Source: Eubacterium nodatum ATCC 33099 (lineage in GTDB: Bacteria > Bacillota > Clostridia > Peptostreptococcales > Anaerovoracaceae). Taken from it: a DNA stretch of 64,000 bases. The notes beneath the pieces were generated by a model, which had not been told where the DNA came from, made no database searches, and saw only the letters and a program-made list of their open reading frames with translations. Location of the stretch: contig AZKM01000028.1 in NCBI GenBank assembly GCA_000510425.1, positions 30,920-94,919 on the forward strand, written 5' to 3'. Both the position numbers and the translations under genes were made by a program. Positions 55,102 through 63,781 of this stretch are shown here, in pieces. Positions within the stretch are counted from its first letter, which is position 1, and each line of letters opens with the position of its first letter.

Positions 55102-56193
55102 CTATTTCTTTGACTTGGCATATTCTGCCATCAGTTCCACTAAGGCATCTACTCCGTCTTCCGGAACTGCATTGTAAATACTTGCACGAAGCCCGCCTAC
55201 AGAGCGATGACCTTTTAGGTTAATCATTCCATTTTCTTTGGCAAGTGCAATAAATTCCGCATCCATATCGGCATCTCCTGTCACGAAGGTAACATTCATC
55301 AATGATCGGTCTTCTTTCTCAACAGTACCTTTGAATACAGGACTTTCGTCAATGGCGTTATAAAGTTTCTCCGCCTTTCTGACATCCTTTTCGTGCATTG
55401 CCGCAATTCCACCGTTTTCAAGAAGATATTTGAATACCTCACCGGCAACATAAATTGAGAAACAAGGAGGTGTGTTATACATTGATCCTTTTTCTTCATG
55501 AATCTTGTAATCAAGATATACCGGTACATCTTCAGGAGCATGTCCAATCAGATCCTCTCTGATAATTACAATTGTAACCCCTGCCGGTGCAACATTTTTC
55601 TGAGCTCCCGCCCAGATAACACCGAATTTTGATACATCAATTTCTTCACTCAGAATACATGATGACATATCTGCAACCAGAGGAATATCTCCTGTTTCAG
55701 GTATGTATGGGAACTTACTTCCGTATATCGTATTATTATAGCAAATATAAACATAGTCAGCATCGGGTCTAAAATCTTCTTTTGAAACCTTAGGTATATA
55801 TGAATATGTTGAATCTTCAGAGCTTGCCACACATTTAACATCACCGAATTTGACAGCTTCCTTATAAGCCTTCTTAGCCCACTGACCTGTCACAATATAG
55901 TCAGCTTTCTTGGAATTTCTCAAAAGATTTAGTGGAATCATTGAAAACTGCAGTGTTCCCCCTCCCTGCAGGAAAAGAACCTTGTAATTCTCAGGTATAT
56001 TCATAAGCTTTCTTAGATTTGCTTCTGCATCGTCAATAATCTTTTGATATTCCTTTGAACGATGGCTCATTTCCATAACGGATTCGCCCGTACCTTCATA
56101 ATTCAAAAGATTGTCACGGACTCTTTCCAGTACTTCTACAGGCAGCATTGACGGACCTGCAGAGAAGTTATAAACTCTTTCATATTTACTCAT
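55102..56193 (-). CDS. serC: Phosphoserine aminotransferase
   Basis: 363 aa PLP enzyme of serine synthesis. It starts YNFSAGPSMLPVEVLE; the PLP Lys lies in IWAGAQKNVAPAG; KGHRSVGGLRASIYNA is near the C-terminus. It converts 3-phosphohydroxypyruvate with glutamate to phosphoserine. Divergent from serA with a shared symmetric promoter region, so both steps are probably controlled together. Confidence 0.96.
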   Translation of the reverse strand: MSKYERVYNFSAGPSMLPVEVLERVRDNLLNYEGTGESVMEMSHRSKEYQKIIDDAEANLRKLMNIPENYKVLFLQGGGTLQFSMIPLNLLRNSKKADYIVTGQWAKKAYKEAVKFGDVKCVASSEDSTYSYIPKVSKEDFRPDADYVYICYNNTIYGSKFPYIPETGDIPLVADMSSCILSEEIDVSKFGVIWAGAQKNVAPAGVTIVIIREDLIGHAPEDVPVYLDYKIHEEKGSMYNTPPCFSIYVAGEVFKYLLENGGIAAMHEKDVRKAEKLYNAIDESPVFKGTVEKEDRSLMNVTFVTGDADMDAEFIALAKENGMINLKGHRSVGGLRASIYNAVPEDGVDALVELMAEYAKSKK

Positions 56194-56240
56194 TGCAGCA
56201 ATTCCTCCATATCTAAATTCTAAATATAAAATACAGGTTA

Positions 56241-56287
56241 ATTATATCATCTGCCATGTTGAAAGTAAAGTTTACAGATGATATACT
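56241..56287. promoter_or_regulatory. Symmetric divergent promoters of serC and serA
   Basis: Toward serA: -35 TTGAAA (56259-56264), 17 bp, -10 TATACT (56282-56287). Toward serC: -35 TTTACT (56264-56269), 17 bp, -10 TATAAT (56241-56246). The two -35 boxes share a base. An 11-bp inverted repeat TATATCATCTG (56243-56253) / CAGATGATATA (56275-56285) covers both -10 regions. Confidence 0.75.
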
Positions 56288-56330
56288 TTTACTGGTTAAT
56301 TCTAGAGAAAACTTATATGGAGGTAACAAA

Positions 56331-57461
56331 ATGTACAATATTACAACCCTAAACAAAATCTCTCCTGTGGGACTTGCTCGCTTGACAGACAAGTATACGA
56401 TTACAGAAGAAATTGACGGCACAACAGGTGTTATGGTAAGAAGCCATGATATGCACGAGATGGAGTTGCCCGAAAGCCTGCTGGCAATAGCTAGGGCCGG
56501 TGCCGGCGTTAACAATATACCGCTGCAAAAATGTGCGGAAAAGGGTATTGTAGTTTTTAATACACCAGGAGCAAATGCAAATGCAGTAAAGGAACTTGTA
56601 ATTGCCGGATTGTTACTTTCAGCCAGAAATATTCCTGCTGCCATTGATTGGGCAAAAACACTTTCAACCGATGTAGGCAAAGCCATTGAGAAAGGGAAAA
56701 AGCAATTTGCCGGACATGAAATCAAAGGAAAAACTCTTGGAATTTTAGGAATGGGTGCAATAGGTGTTCTTGTTGCAAATTCTGCATACGATTTAGGAAT
56801 GAGAGTTATAGGATATAACCCTACTATAAGGGTCAAAGCATGCCATAATGTTTACCCCGGCGTTGAGATGACAGACAACCTTGATTATACGCTGGAGAAC
56901 TCTGACTATATTTCTCTAAACGCCCCTGCAAAAGAAGAAACAAAAGGCATGGTAAATTCCGAATTTATCGACAAGATGAAAGACGGTGCAGTTCTTCTAA
57001 ACTTCTCAAGAGACAAACTCATTAACGATGCCGACCTTTTGGCTGCCTTGGAATCAGGAAAGCTTGGCGAATATGTGGCTGACTTTGGAACTGATGCCAT
57101 CATCGGAAAAAAAGGTGTAGTTCTTCTCCCTCACCTGGGTGCATCTACAGAAGAAGCTGAAGATAACTGTGCGAGCATCGCTGCTGATGAAATGATGGAT
57201 TATATTGAAAACGGAAATATCAAAAACTCAGTTAACTTCCCTGCTGTAGAGCTCCCTGTAAAGGAGGGTGAAACGCGAATTGCAGTTCTCACCAAGGGTA
57301 TTGATAACCCTGTTGACCTTGCTGTTAAGAACCTGGGGATTTCAGTAAGCGGTGCAGCCGGCAGTATAAAAGGGTCCTTCGGCTATGCTATACTAAGCAC
57401 ATCTGATTCCGTTTCAGAGGTTCCTGAAATCGCAGGGGTCATCAAATCCAGAGTATTATAA
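56331..57461 (+). CDS. serA: D-3-phosphoglycerate dehydrogenase-like 2-hydroxyacid dehydrogenase
   Basis: 376 aa. NAD motif LGILGMGAIGVLVAN; catalytic region with LLNFSRDKLINDADLL and LLPHLGASTEEAEDN. The short C-terminal part (from about 315) would be a reduced ACT-like domain, where serine could feed back. The ATG at 56331 follows GGAGG by 7 nt; an in-frame start 75 bp earlier is not needed. Its place next to serC supports the serine-synthesis role. Note the usual ARGG catalytic Arg is in SRDK here. Confidence 0.93.
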   Translation: MYNITTLNKISPVGLARLTDKYTITEEIDGTTGVMVRSHDMHEMELPESLLAIARAGAGVNNIPLQKCAEKGIVVFNTPGANANAVKELVIAGLLLSARNIPAAIDWAKTLSTDVGKAIEKGKKQFAGHEIKGKTLGILGMGAIGVLVANSAYDLGMRVIGYNPTIRVKACHNVYPGVEMTDNLDYTLENSDYISLNAPAKEETKGMVNSEFIDKMKDGAVLLNFSRDKLINDADLLAALESGKLGEYVADFGTDAIIGKKGVVLLPHLGASTEEAEDNCASIAADEMMDYIENGNIKNSVNFPAVELPVKEGETRIAVLTKGIDNPVDLAVKNLGISVSGAAGSIKGSFGYAILSTSDSVSEVPEIAGVIKSRVL

Positions 57462-57499
57462 TCGAAACAACAGAGACTAAATTTAATATCAAAACTGCT

Positions 57500-57533
57500 A
57501 AAACCACGCAGTACCTGATTATTGCGTGGTTTT
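57500..57533 (+). terminator. Terminator after serA
   Basis: An 11-bp stem AAAACCACGCA/TGCGTGGTTTT with a 12-nt loop, 38 bp after the serA stop. It may also work in the opposite direction. Confidence 0.7.
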
Positions 57534-57547
57534 CACCGATTAGGAAA

Positions 57548-57576
57548 GGCAACCTCATGCATCAATCGAGGTTGCC
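57548..57576 (-). terminator. Probable terminator after the NlpC/P60 pair
   Basis: A 9-bp stem GGCAACCTC/GAGGTTGCC with an 11-nt loop, 8 bp after the stop of the second NlpC/P60 gene; only a short T-run follows on the minus strand. Confidence 0.55.
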
Positions 57577-57584
57577 CTATCATC

Positions 57585-58610
57585 TTATCCGAATATTCTT
57601 CTTACTGTAGTAATGGGTTTCCCATTATAACCGATCCTTGAAACAGTTATGCCATGTTCCTCATCCATGGCATGAACGAGCTTATTATTTCCTATGTAAA
57701 TTCCGATGTGACTGCCATAGCAAATCAGATCACCCGGTCTTGCCTCAGATAAGGAAACTCCTTTTCCTAAATATTGATCGGCAATTGAGCCATGGGGAAG
57801 CAGAACACCGAAGTGCTTATATACTGCCATAACAAAACCTGAACAGTCTGCACCCTTTGTTAAACTTTCACCACCGTATTTATACGGATTTCCAACAAAT
57901 TTCAAAGCAAAATTCGCAACAGCTTTACCCGACTTTTTACTGTATTCCTCTCCCAAACTGCTGCTTGCAGCTCCTTTACTTGCCGGTTTTACAGCTGTCC
58001 CCGCCAAAACCACCTTATCTTTGCATTTCTCGGACACTGCAGTCTTCACGACCTCAGCGTTATCAACCTTATCATTGGTAGAAATCTGCTTTATTGTAAC
58101 AAGCTTTTTTCCATCGCTGCCGGATGATTTTTCTACAGTAGTGTTCAATAGAACATTGCTATCTGTTTTTTTGATAACTTTATGTTTTACTTTTTTAACC
58201 TTGGTCAAAACCTGAGTGGTCTTCACTTTTAACAAATTTTCTTCAGTCAAACTGTTAAATTCTTTCCGAATTTTCTTCTCATCGGACACATTAGGTTTTT
58301 TATCCATGTGACCATAGTAATTATGCTTAAGCTCAATATGAGGTTTAAGATTAACCTTAACATCTTTAGCACCGGACTCAACATATGTCTTTTCCAGTGA
58401 TGCAAGTATCTTATTAGCTTCCTTTTCCGTCTTAACAGTACCGACCAACCTGTCCGATACCTTTAGCTGCCAGTAATCTTCCGCCGCAAAGGCTCTGCTT
58501 ATGCCAACAATCGCAAAAGCAAAAATTACAAGCTCCAGTATTATAACCGGAATCATTTTTCTGGATGTTACTATAGAACCCAATTTTTCTTTCAAATTAC
58601 TTGCTTTCAT
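57585..58610 (-). CDS. NlpC/P60 (C40) cell-wall hydrolase, paralogue 1
   Basis: 341 aa. An N-terminal membrane anchor/signal (about 17-40), a region that resembles a G5 domain (about 125-205) and a C-terminal NlpC/P60 domain (from about 225). Catalytic Cys in GADCSGFVMAVY, His in SHIGIYIG, third residue in KLVHAMD. It probably cleaves stem peptides of peptidoglycan outside the cell. It begins 16 bp after the next paralogue and belongs to the same operon. Confidence 0.92.
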   Translation of the reverse strand: MKASNLKEKLGSIVTSRKMIPVIILELVIFAFAIVGISRAFAAEDYWQLKVSDRLVGTVKTEKEANKILASLEKTYVESGAKDVKVNLKPHIELKHNYYGHMDKKPNVSDEKKIRKEFNSLTEENLLKVKTTQVLTKVKKVKHKVIKKTDSNVLLNTTVEKSSGSDGKKLVTIKQISTNDKVDNAEVVKTAVSEKCKDKVVLAGTAVKPASKGAASSSLGEEYSKKSGKAVANFALKFVGNPYKYGGESLTKGADCSGFVMAVYKHFGVLLPHGSIADQYLGKGVSLSEARPGDLICYGSHIGIYIGNNKLVHAMDEEHGITVSRIGYNGKPITTVRRIFG

Positions 58611-58626
58611 AATATGTAACCCTACT

Positions 58627-59649
58627 TTAATTTCTCACAATCCTTGAAGCTCTCAATGGTCTTCCTACAAGGTACAAGCTGCTTATACAAATTCCACGGC
58701 TTCTGTTAAGGGCGTGTATAACTTTGCCTTTTCCTATGTAAATAGCCATATGCCCTGAATATGCAACTACATCTCCCGGTTTAAGCTTCCTCACAGAAAC
58801 TCTCTTTCCGACACCGGTTTGTCCGACTCTGGGAAGATCCAGTCCATGATGTCTGTATACCGCATACACAAATCCCGAGCAATCTGCACCTTTCGTCAGA
58901 CTGGTTCCTCCATACCTATATGGATTTCCCAAGAACTTCTTAGCGAATTTTACTATGTCTTTATTCTTTGTACCATCATACACTTTTCCTGAATGCACGG
59001 TAACTCTACCCGTACCTTTATGTATGATTTTGTTAACAGGCACAACTTTCTTTTTATAGGCTTTGCTGACTTTAACGGCAACTCCATTTTCTCTTGTAAT
59101 ATATTTTGAGGAGGTAACCTTTCCTCTCTTACCCCTTCGTTTAACCTTAGTTACTGTCTTTCTAAGCTTTGATGTTTTCCTTGTTATAGTCTTATATTTA
59201 AGTGTTTTTACCAGTCTGGTTTCTTTTTCAACGGTTACTACATCTGCCGCATTCCCCGCCAGAATATGTTTTGCAACTTTATCCTTAGACAGTACAGACG
59301 CCCCTTCGGTATTCTCTGCCGGTTCAACGGTCATCTTCACATTTGAAGAAAAATCGGCATCAACCAGTTTTGCATTTTTCTTCTTTAGGTGTTTATAAAT
59401 ACTATTTTCTATCTGAGCTTCATTTATCTTTTCATTAATGAAAAAAGTGTTTGTCTTTTCAATTTTCCCTTCATCATCTAAGACATCGATTTTTAGAGAA
59501 TAAATACAATGTGCTCCGTACGCTTTACTACCCAAGCAGACTCCGAAAATAAAGGTGATCAGTAAAAGAATAAATAACATTCTTACGGATGTAACATCAA
59601 AAACACCTTTGATTCTCTTGGTATTACCGAATATAAAGTGATTTTCCAT
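58627..59649 (-). CDS. NlpC/P60 (C40) cell-wall hydrolase, paralogue 2
   Basis: 340 aa with the same layout as its neighbour: membrane anchor (about 22-45), G5-like region (about 130-215, Lys/Arg-rich), C-terminal C40 domain. Catalytic Cys in GADCSGFVYAVY, His in GHMAIYIG and the third in KVIHALN. The ATG at 59649 follows AAGGA; the longer frame adds 22 residues without support. The promoter upstream has a WalR-like direct repeat. Confidence 0.92.
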   Translation of the reverse strand: MENHFIFGNTKRIKGVFDVTSVRMLFILLLITFIFGVCLGSKAYGAHCIYSLKIDVLDDEGKIEKTNTFFINEKINEAQIENSIYKHLKKKNAKLVDADFSSNVKMTVEPAENTEGASVLSKDKVAKHILAGNAADVVTVEKETRLVKTLKYKTITRKTSKLRKTVTKVKRRGKRGKVTSSKYITRENGVAVKVSKAYKKKVVPVNKIIHKGTGRVTVHSGKVYDGTKNKDIVKFAKKFLGNPYRYGGTSLTKGADCSGFVYAVYRHHGLDLPRVGQTGVGKRVSVRKLKPGDVVAYSGHMAIYIGKGKVIHALNRSRGICISSLYLVGRPLRASRIVRN

Positions 59650-59755
59650 TATCTTTCCTTTCCGTTCATCTAAAATAAACGAAAATACAAATTGATACTG
59701 ATTAGAATATTTCACATATCAAAATTCCTCATATTTCATTTATTTTGACGGAATT

Positions 59756-59784
59756 ATGCTACTTTATATACATTATGATGTCAA
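59756..59784 (-). promoter_or_regulatory. Promoter of the NlpC/P60 operon
   Basis: -35 TTGACA (59779-59784), 17-bp spacer, -10 TAGCAT (59756-59761), about 100 bp before the first start codon. Confidence 0.7.
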
Positions 59785-59799
59785 TACTTTTAAAGATTA

Positions 59800-59816
59800 T
59801 TCACATACTTTTCACA
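59800..59816 (-). promoter_or_regulatory. WalR-like direct repeat upstream of the NlpC/P60 promoter
   Basis: TGTGAA-N5-TGTGAA on the minus strand (59811-59816 and 59800-59805), just upstream of the -35. WalR boxes are TGTWAH-N5-TGTWAH and control cell-wall hydrolases in Firmicutes; here position 4 is G, so the match is imperfect. Confidence 0.4.
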
Positions 59817-59925
59817 CTTTTGCAGGATAACACTGTTGATTTTCCAAGGTTTTTACTCTTAGGATTTCATTAAGAAAACTTAAGAATTATCGTAAACCAT
59901 ATTTATATTTATTTATATTTTTGTA

Positions 59926-60855
59926 TTATATTTTCTCCTTATTCGCTTTTTCTGCGGATATATGGTGTCCGGAAACCATAATCTTAATTGCACTCTTCAG
60001 ATTGCTGACGGTTATGTTTCTAAAACCTCTTTGATATTCACCGTCTAAAGTCCATGGCATATTTTCATCTGCTTCAATCTCCAAATTAGACGAACTGAAA
60101 AACGAAATATGCGAACAATCCATATACTTATTTTGGGTTAAAGCCCATGTAATCTGTGTTAATTCAATTATATTCTTTGGAGATCTTATTAAAATCACTT
60201 CAAACAGTCCATCATTCATATCCACATAATCTTTATCCAAGGTTATGATTCCTCCCATAGAAGTGGAGTTACAAATAGCACCAAAAATATACTCACCGCC
60301 ATAAATCCCCTGTTCATTGGTAATTCTTAGCTTTAGAGGTTTGATCGAAGGAATATCCTTGATACCTTCCAGTATGTATGCAGTATGTCCCAGGAGATTC
60401 TTCATATCCTGAGGTACGCTGTATGAGGTTCGTGTAAACGCTCCAAAAGATGCAACATAAGAGAAGAATCTATCATTGAATTTACCCATATCTAATGTTA
60501 TGGGAACTCCTGTAGCTATATCTTTTGCACCGTGAATTATATCCTTGGATAAGCCCAGACTTGAGGCAAAATCATTTGTGCTTCCTGCGGGAATATAACC
60601 GATGGGAACATCATAACCGGATTCAAGAAGTCCTGATGCAACCTCATTAAATGTTCCGTCACCACCTATACAAACTATTAAATCATTACCCTTTGCCCTG
60701 GTTTTCGCAAATTCTCTCCCATCTCCGCTTTTTCCTGTTGTAACAACGGAAACTTGATATCCTGCTCTGCAAAATATGTCAATTATTTCTGCAAATCTTC
60801 TGTTTGCTTGTCTCATACCTGCACGAGGATTTAAAATAATTAAGACATTTTTCAA
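59926..60855 (-). CDS. Diacylglycerol/lipid kinase family protein (YegS/BmrU/DgkB type)
   Basis: 309 aa. The kinase motif GGDGTFNEVASGLL and ILNPRAG at the start place it with DgkB/YegS lipid kinases. It phosphorylates diacylglycerol or a related lipid at the membrane. I chose TTG at 60855, 6 nt after AAGGAG; a GTG at 60876 would overlap the upstream stop as GTGA but lacks a ribosome site. Directly after the BrkB gene. Confidence 0.88.
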   Translation of the reverse strand: MKNVLIILNPRAGMRQANRRFAEIIDIFCRAGYQVSVVTTGKSGDGREFAKTRAKGNDLIVCIGGDGTFNEVASGLLESGYDVPIGYIPAGSTNDFASSLGLSKDIIHGAKDIATGVPITLDMGKFNDRFFSYVASFGAFTRTSYSVPQDMKNLLGHTAYILEGIKDIPSIKPLKLRITNEQGIYGGEYIFGAICNSTSMGGIITLDKDYVDMNDGLFEVILIRSPKNIIELTQITWALTQNKYMDCSHISFFSSSNLEIEADENMPWTLDGEYQRGFRNITVSNLKSAIKIMVSGHHISAEKANKEKI

Positions 60856-60872
60856 ACTTATTCTCCTTTCAG

Positions 60873-61700
60873 TCACTTGGTATCTCTGTATACTTTGTTA
60901 ATAATTATTCCAAGTACCAAAACCCATGACAAAAAATAAAACCAAAACAAAAGAGCGACGATGGATGACAGCGATCCGTATATAATGTTATAATTCACGA
61001 TGTGTTCAGTATAGGCTGCGTATAAGAAAGTTACGATAACAAGACCGAATGCACCGAATATTGTTCCCGGCAGTAAATCTTTAACTTTCATTTTTTCAAC
61101 CGGCATCACAAAGTAATTGTACAACACCAAAAGAAAATAAAGAAGTGTCGCAAAGGGCCACCTCGTGTATGTCCACACCAGTGTAATGGTGTAGTTTTCC
61201 ACAATCCCCCCCACAACAGTATATAGGAGAGATTTACCATATATTAAAACTACAAGTACAAAAGAAATTGTAATGATGGTCATAGCCATCGTTCTCAAAC
61301 TCCTGATTCTTTCAGTCCAAAAATTTCCTGTAAACCTGCTGCTTGAATATGTATAGTTTGCAATTCTCATTAAAGAAAACTGTGCCCTTGAGGCAGACCA
61401 AATTGCCAATAATACAAGTAAAATGTTATTGCTTACAGAAGAACTGTCTCTCAACAGTCCCTTAATTATACGCCCCATTTCAGGAGTGATATAATTATCT
61501 ATCCATGAGTTAACAAACTCCATGGTGCTGATATTTATTACACCTAAAAGCTGTGTCATCACAACGATAGTCGGAACGACCGACAACATTATATAAAAAG
61601 CTATCTGTGCCGCAAACCCTTGATAATACGGGTCACCGAACTGCTTTATTCCAAGAAGCACCATTTTTCTGAATCTGACTTTTTTAGGTCCTAAATACAT
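60873..61700 (-). CDS. YihY/BrkB family membrane protein
   Basis: 275 aa with about six membrane segments. The family core GFAAQIAFYIMLSVVPTIVVMTQLLG and later LLPGTIFGAFGLVIVTFLY are typical. Once called ribonuclease BN; the family is now considered a membrane protein of unknown transport or envelope role. It lies 3 bp after rdgB. Confidence 0.9.
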   Translation of the reverse strand: MYLGPKKVRFRKMVLLGIKQFGDPYYQGFAAQIAFYIMLSVVPTIVVMTQLLGVINISTMEFVNSWIDNYITPEMGRIIKGLLRDSSSVSNNILLVLLAIWSASRAQFSLMRIANYTYSSSRFTGNFWTERIRSLRTMAMTIITISFVLVVLIYGKSLLYTVVGGIVENYTITLVWTYTRWPFATLLYFLLVLYNYFVMPVEKMKVKDLLPGTIFGAFGLVIVTFLYAAYTEHIVNYNIIYGSLSSIVALLFWFYFLSWVLVLGIIINKVYRDTK

Positions 61701-61703
61701 ATC

Positions 61704-62294
61704 TTAACCTTCTAACATAACCGCCAATTTTTCTAACGCTTTTGCTCTATGGCTAATCTTATTCTTTTCCTCTGCTGTTAACTGTGCAAATGTTCTCTGA
61801 TAACCCTCCGGTACAAACAGAGGATCGTATCCAAAGCCATTATCACCCATAGGTTCCGACAAAATATGACCATAGCATTCTCCCCTTGCTACAAGTTTTC
61901 TTCCATCAGGATAGACCATTGTAATAACTGAAACAAATCTTGCTTTCTTTTCTTTATAAGGTAGTCCCTCCAACAATGATAACAGCTTTTCATTATTCTT
62001 CCGGTCATTTGCATCCTCTCCCGCAAATCTGGCAGAATATACCCCCGGTGCACCATGCAGATATTCAACCTCAAGCCCGGAATCATCTGCAATCGCAATT
62101 TTACCTGTCATCTTCATTATCTCGTTTGCTTTCTTGAAGGAGTTTTCTTCAAAAGTTGTTCCGTCCTCTTCAATATCCACATCAGAAACTCCTGCATCAT
62201 CACGAGATATTATATTCAAGCCGAATCTTGATGTGATTTCATTGATTTCTCTTATCTTATGCTCATTCCTTGAGGCTGCAATTATCGTATCCAT
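61704..62294 (-). CDS. rdgB: Non-canonical purine NTP pyrophosphatase (RdgB/HAM1)
   Basis: 196 aa. It removes dITP, XTP and ITP from nucleotide pools. It starts IIAASRNEHKIREI; TTFEENSFKKA and IADDSGLEVEYLHGAPGVYSARFAG, GFGYDPLF and SHRAKAL are the family segments. The ATG at 62294 follows GGGAG by 7 nt. Confidence 0.95.
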   Translation of the reverse strand: MDTIIAASRNEHKIREINEITSRFGLNIISRDDAGVSDVDIEEDGTTFEENSFKKANEIMKMTGKIAIADDSGLEVEYLHGAPGVYSARFAGEDANDRKNNEKLLSLLEGLPYKEKKARFVSVITMVYPDGRKLVARGECYGHILSEPMGDNGFGYDPLFVPEGYQRTFAQLTAEEKNKISHRAKALEKLAVMLEG

Positions 62295-62380
62295 AGAAAA
62301 ACTCCCTTCTGACACCTACTGCAAAATCATCGATTCTCCTCGCTGCTGCCTGAAATAAAATGAAAAATAATGATGTTTTT

Positions 62381-62539
62381 TCAGATTTTCGATATATCCT
62401 TCATTTTTTTATTGAAAGGCTCACGAATCATCTTCATACACACAATACCTAGGATAGTGAATATCACGATACCACTGTATTTTGAAATAATTTTGTAGAA
62501 TAAACTCTTTGTTTCAAAATCTATATATGACATCAACAT
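62381..62539 (-). CDS. Possible small membrane protein, 52 aa
   Basis: The ATG at 62539 begins a 52-residue frame with a polar N-terminus (MLMSYIDFETKSLFY), one hydrophobic segment (SGIVIFTILGIVCM) and a basic C-terminal tail (REPFNKKMKDISKI), the layout of a single-pass small membrane protein. No family is recognised. Only a weak ribosome site (GGATG) is seen. A TATAAT promoter about 190 bp upstream faces it. Confidence 0.45.
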   Translation of the reverse strand: MLMSYIDFETKSLFYKIISKYSGIVIFTILGIVCMKMIREPFNKKMKDISKI

Positions 62540-62728
62540 ACGGAATCATCCGAAAAATATAGGTATAGCATAATAATGTATTTAGTATTGGTTATTGTCA
62601 ACCACACAATTTGCAATCGTTACAGCCATCACATCTATAAGCGGCTTTGTCACAAGCAAGAATATGTCCCCCAAACTCCTTTTTCTTCAGTTTTCACTCC
62701 AAATTTATGAATCACATATATTAGAAAT

Positions 62729-62762
62729 TATTATACCATATTTTGAAACGCTGTGGTATAAT
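62729..62762. promoter_or_regulatory. Divergent extended -10 promoters within an inverted repeat
   Basis: ATTATACCA at 62729-62737 and TGGTATAAT at 62754-62762 (approximately) are inverted. Each arm contains an extended -10 (TG, one base, TATAAT), one facing the hydroxyacid dehydrogenase at 62810 and the other facing leftward. No good -35 is seen for either. Confidence 0.5.
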
Positions 62763-62809
62763 AATATTCGTACATTTTATGTAAACCAATCTGCTAAAAG
62801 GAGAACCGA

Positions 62810-63721
62810 ATGAAAGTAGCCATATTGGATGGATATTCCATAAATCCGGGAGATTTGTCCTGGAATTCACTTAAAAGTTTTGCAGAAATAGTATGTTATG
62901 ACAGAACCTCTGAGAATCAGCTTCCTGCAAGAATGTCAGGAATGGACGGTATCTTTGTCAGTAAGTGCAAAATAACAAGAGAAATTATGCATGGATGTCC
63001 TAATCTGAAATTTATCGGTGTAACTGCAACAGGCTATGACAATATAGACTTGGAGGCTGCCGAAGAAAAAGGAATTTCCGTATTCAACACACCTGCTTAT
63101 TCAACAGAAGCAGTTGCTCAACACACCTTTGCTTTCATTCTGGAACTATTTAACCATGTTGGAGAATACAGTTCATCTGTAAATTCCGGCGATTGGCAAA
63201 AAAGTATCGACTTTTGCTATACCATCAGTCCCCTTTCACTGCTGGAAGGAAAATCGCTCGGTATCATTGGATACGGAAGAATAGGAAAAAAAGTAGCAGA
63301 AATCGGAAAAGCCTTTGGAATGAAAATCAATATTTACAGTGAAGATATAGAGGCCACTGTAAAATCCGATATTGTTTCACTCCACTGTCCTCTGACAAAA
63401 GAAAACTATGGACTCATTAATAAAGAATTTATCTCAAAAATGAAAGACGGAGCAATCATCATAAACACCGCTCGCGGAGGACTTGTTAACAGCGAAGATC
63501 TGGCTCGTGCTCTCGTATCGGGAAAACTATCCGGTGCAGGAATAGATGTATTGGAGGATGAACCCCCAATACATTCAAACCCCCTAATCGGGCTGAAAAA
63601 TTGCCTGGTCACGCCTCATATAGCATGGATGCCTATAGAAGCCCGGGCAAAGGTAATTCAAATTTGCAGAGACAATTTAGAAAGTTTTCTTAAAGGTGAA
63701 AAGACGAATAGAATCGTTTAA
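62810..63721 (+). CDS. D-2-hydroxyacid dehydrogenase (glycerate/hydroxypyruvate reductase type)
   Basis: 303 aa. NAD motif LGIIGYGRIGKKVAEIG; catalytic Arg in NTARGGLVN, Glu in VLEDEP, His in TPHIAWMP. It resembles glycerate dehydrogenase (HprA). Between GMKINIYS and SDIVSLHCPL the segment that normally holds the acidic NAD-specificity residue and a short helix is about 15 residues shorter than usual. Substrate is uncertain. AAAAGGAG is 7 nt before the ATG. Confidence 0.9.
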   Translation: MKVAILDGYSINPGDLSWNSLKSFAEIVCYDRTSENQLPARMSGMDGIFVSKCKITREIMHGCPNLKFIGVTATGYDNIDLEAAEEKGISVFNTPAYSTEAVAQHTFAFILELFNHVGEYSSSVNSGDWQKSIDFCYTISPLSLLEGKSLGIIGYGRIGKKVAEIGKAFGMKINIYSEDIEATVKSDIVSLHCPLTKENYGLINKEFISKMKDGAIIINTARGGLVNSEDLARALVSGKLSGAGIDVLEDEPPIHSNPLIGLKNCLVTPHIAWMPIEARAKVIQICRDNLESFLKGEKTNRIV

Positions 63722-63781
63722 TATATATCAGTTAAAAAAGTTAAGATATAAAAGTAATATGGAAAGAAGGGATTGGATAAA

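Larger units (their letters stand above)
62316..62809. other. Intergenic stretch between rdgB and the hydroxyacid dehydrogenase
   Basis: About 490 bp. It holds one small membrane ORF on the minus strand (62381-62539) and divergent promoter elements inside an inverted repeat at 62729-62762. I see nothing further in 62540-62728. Confidence 0.6.
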
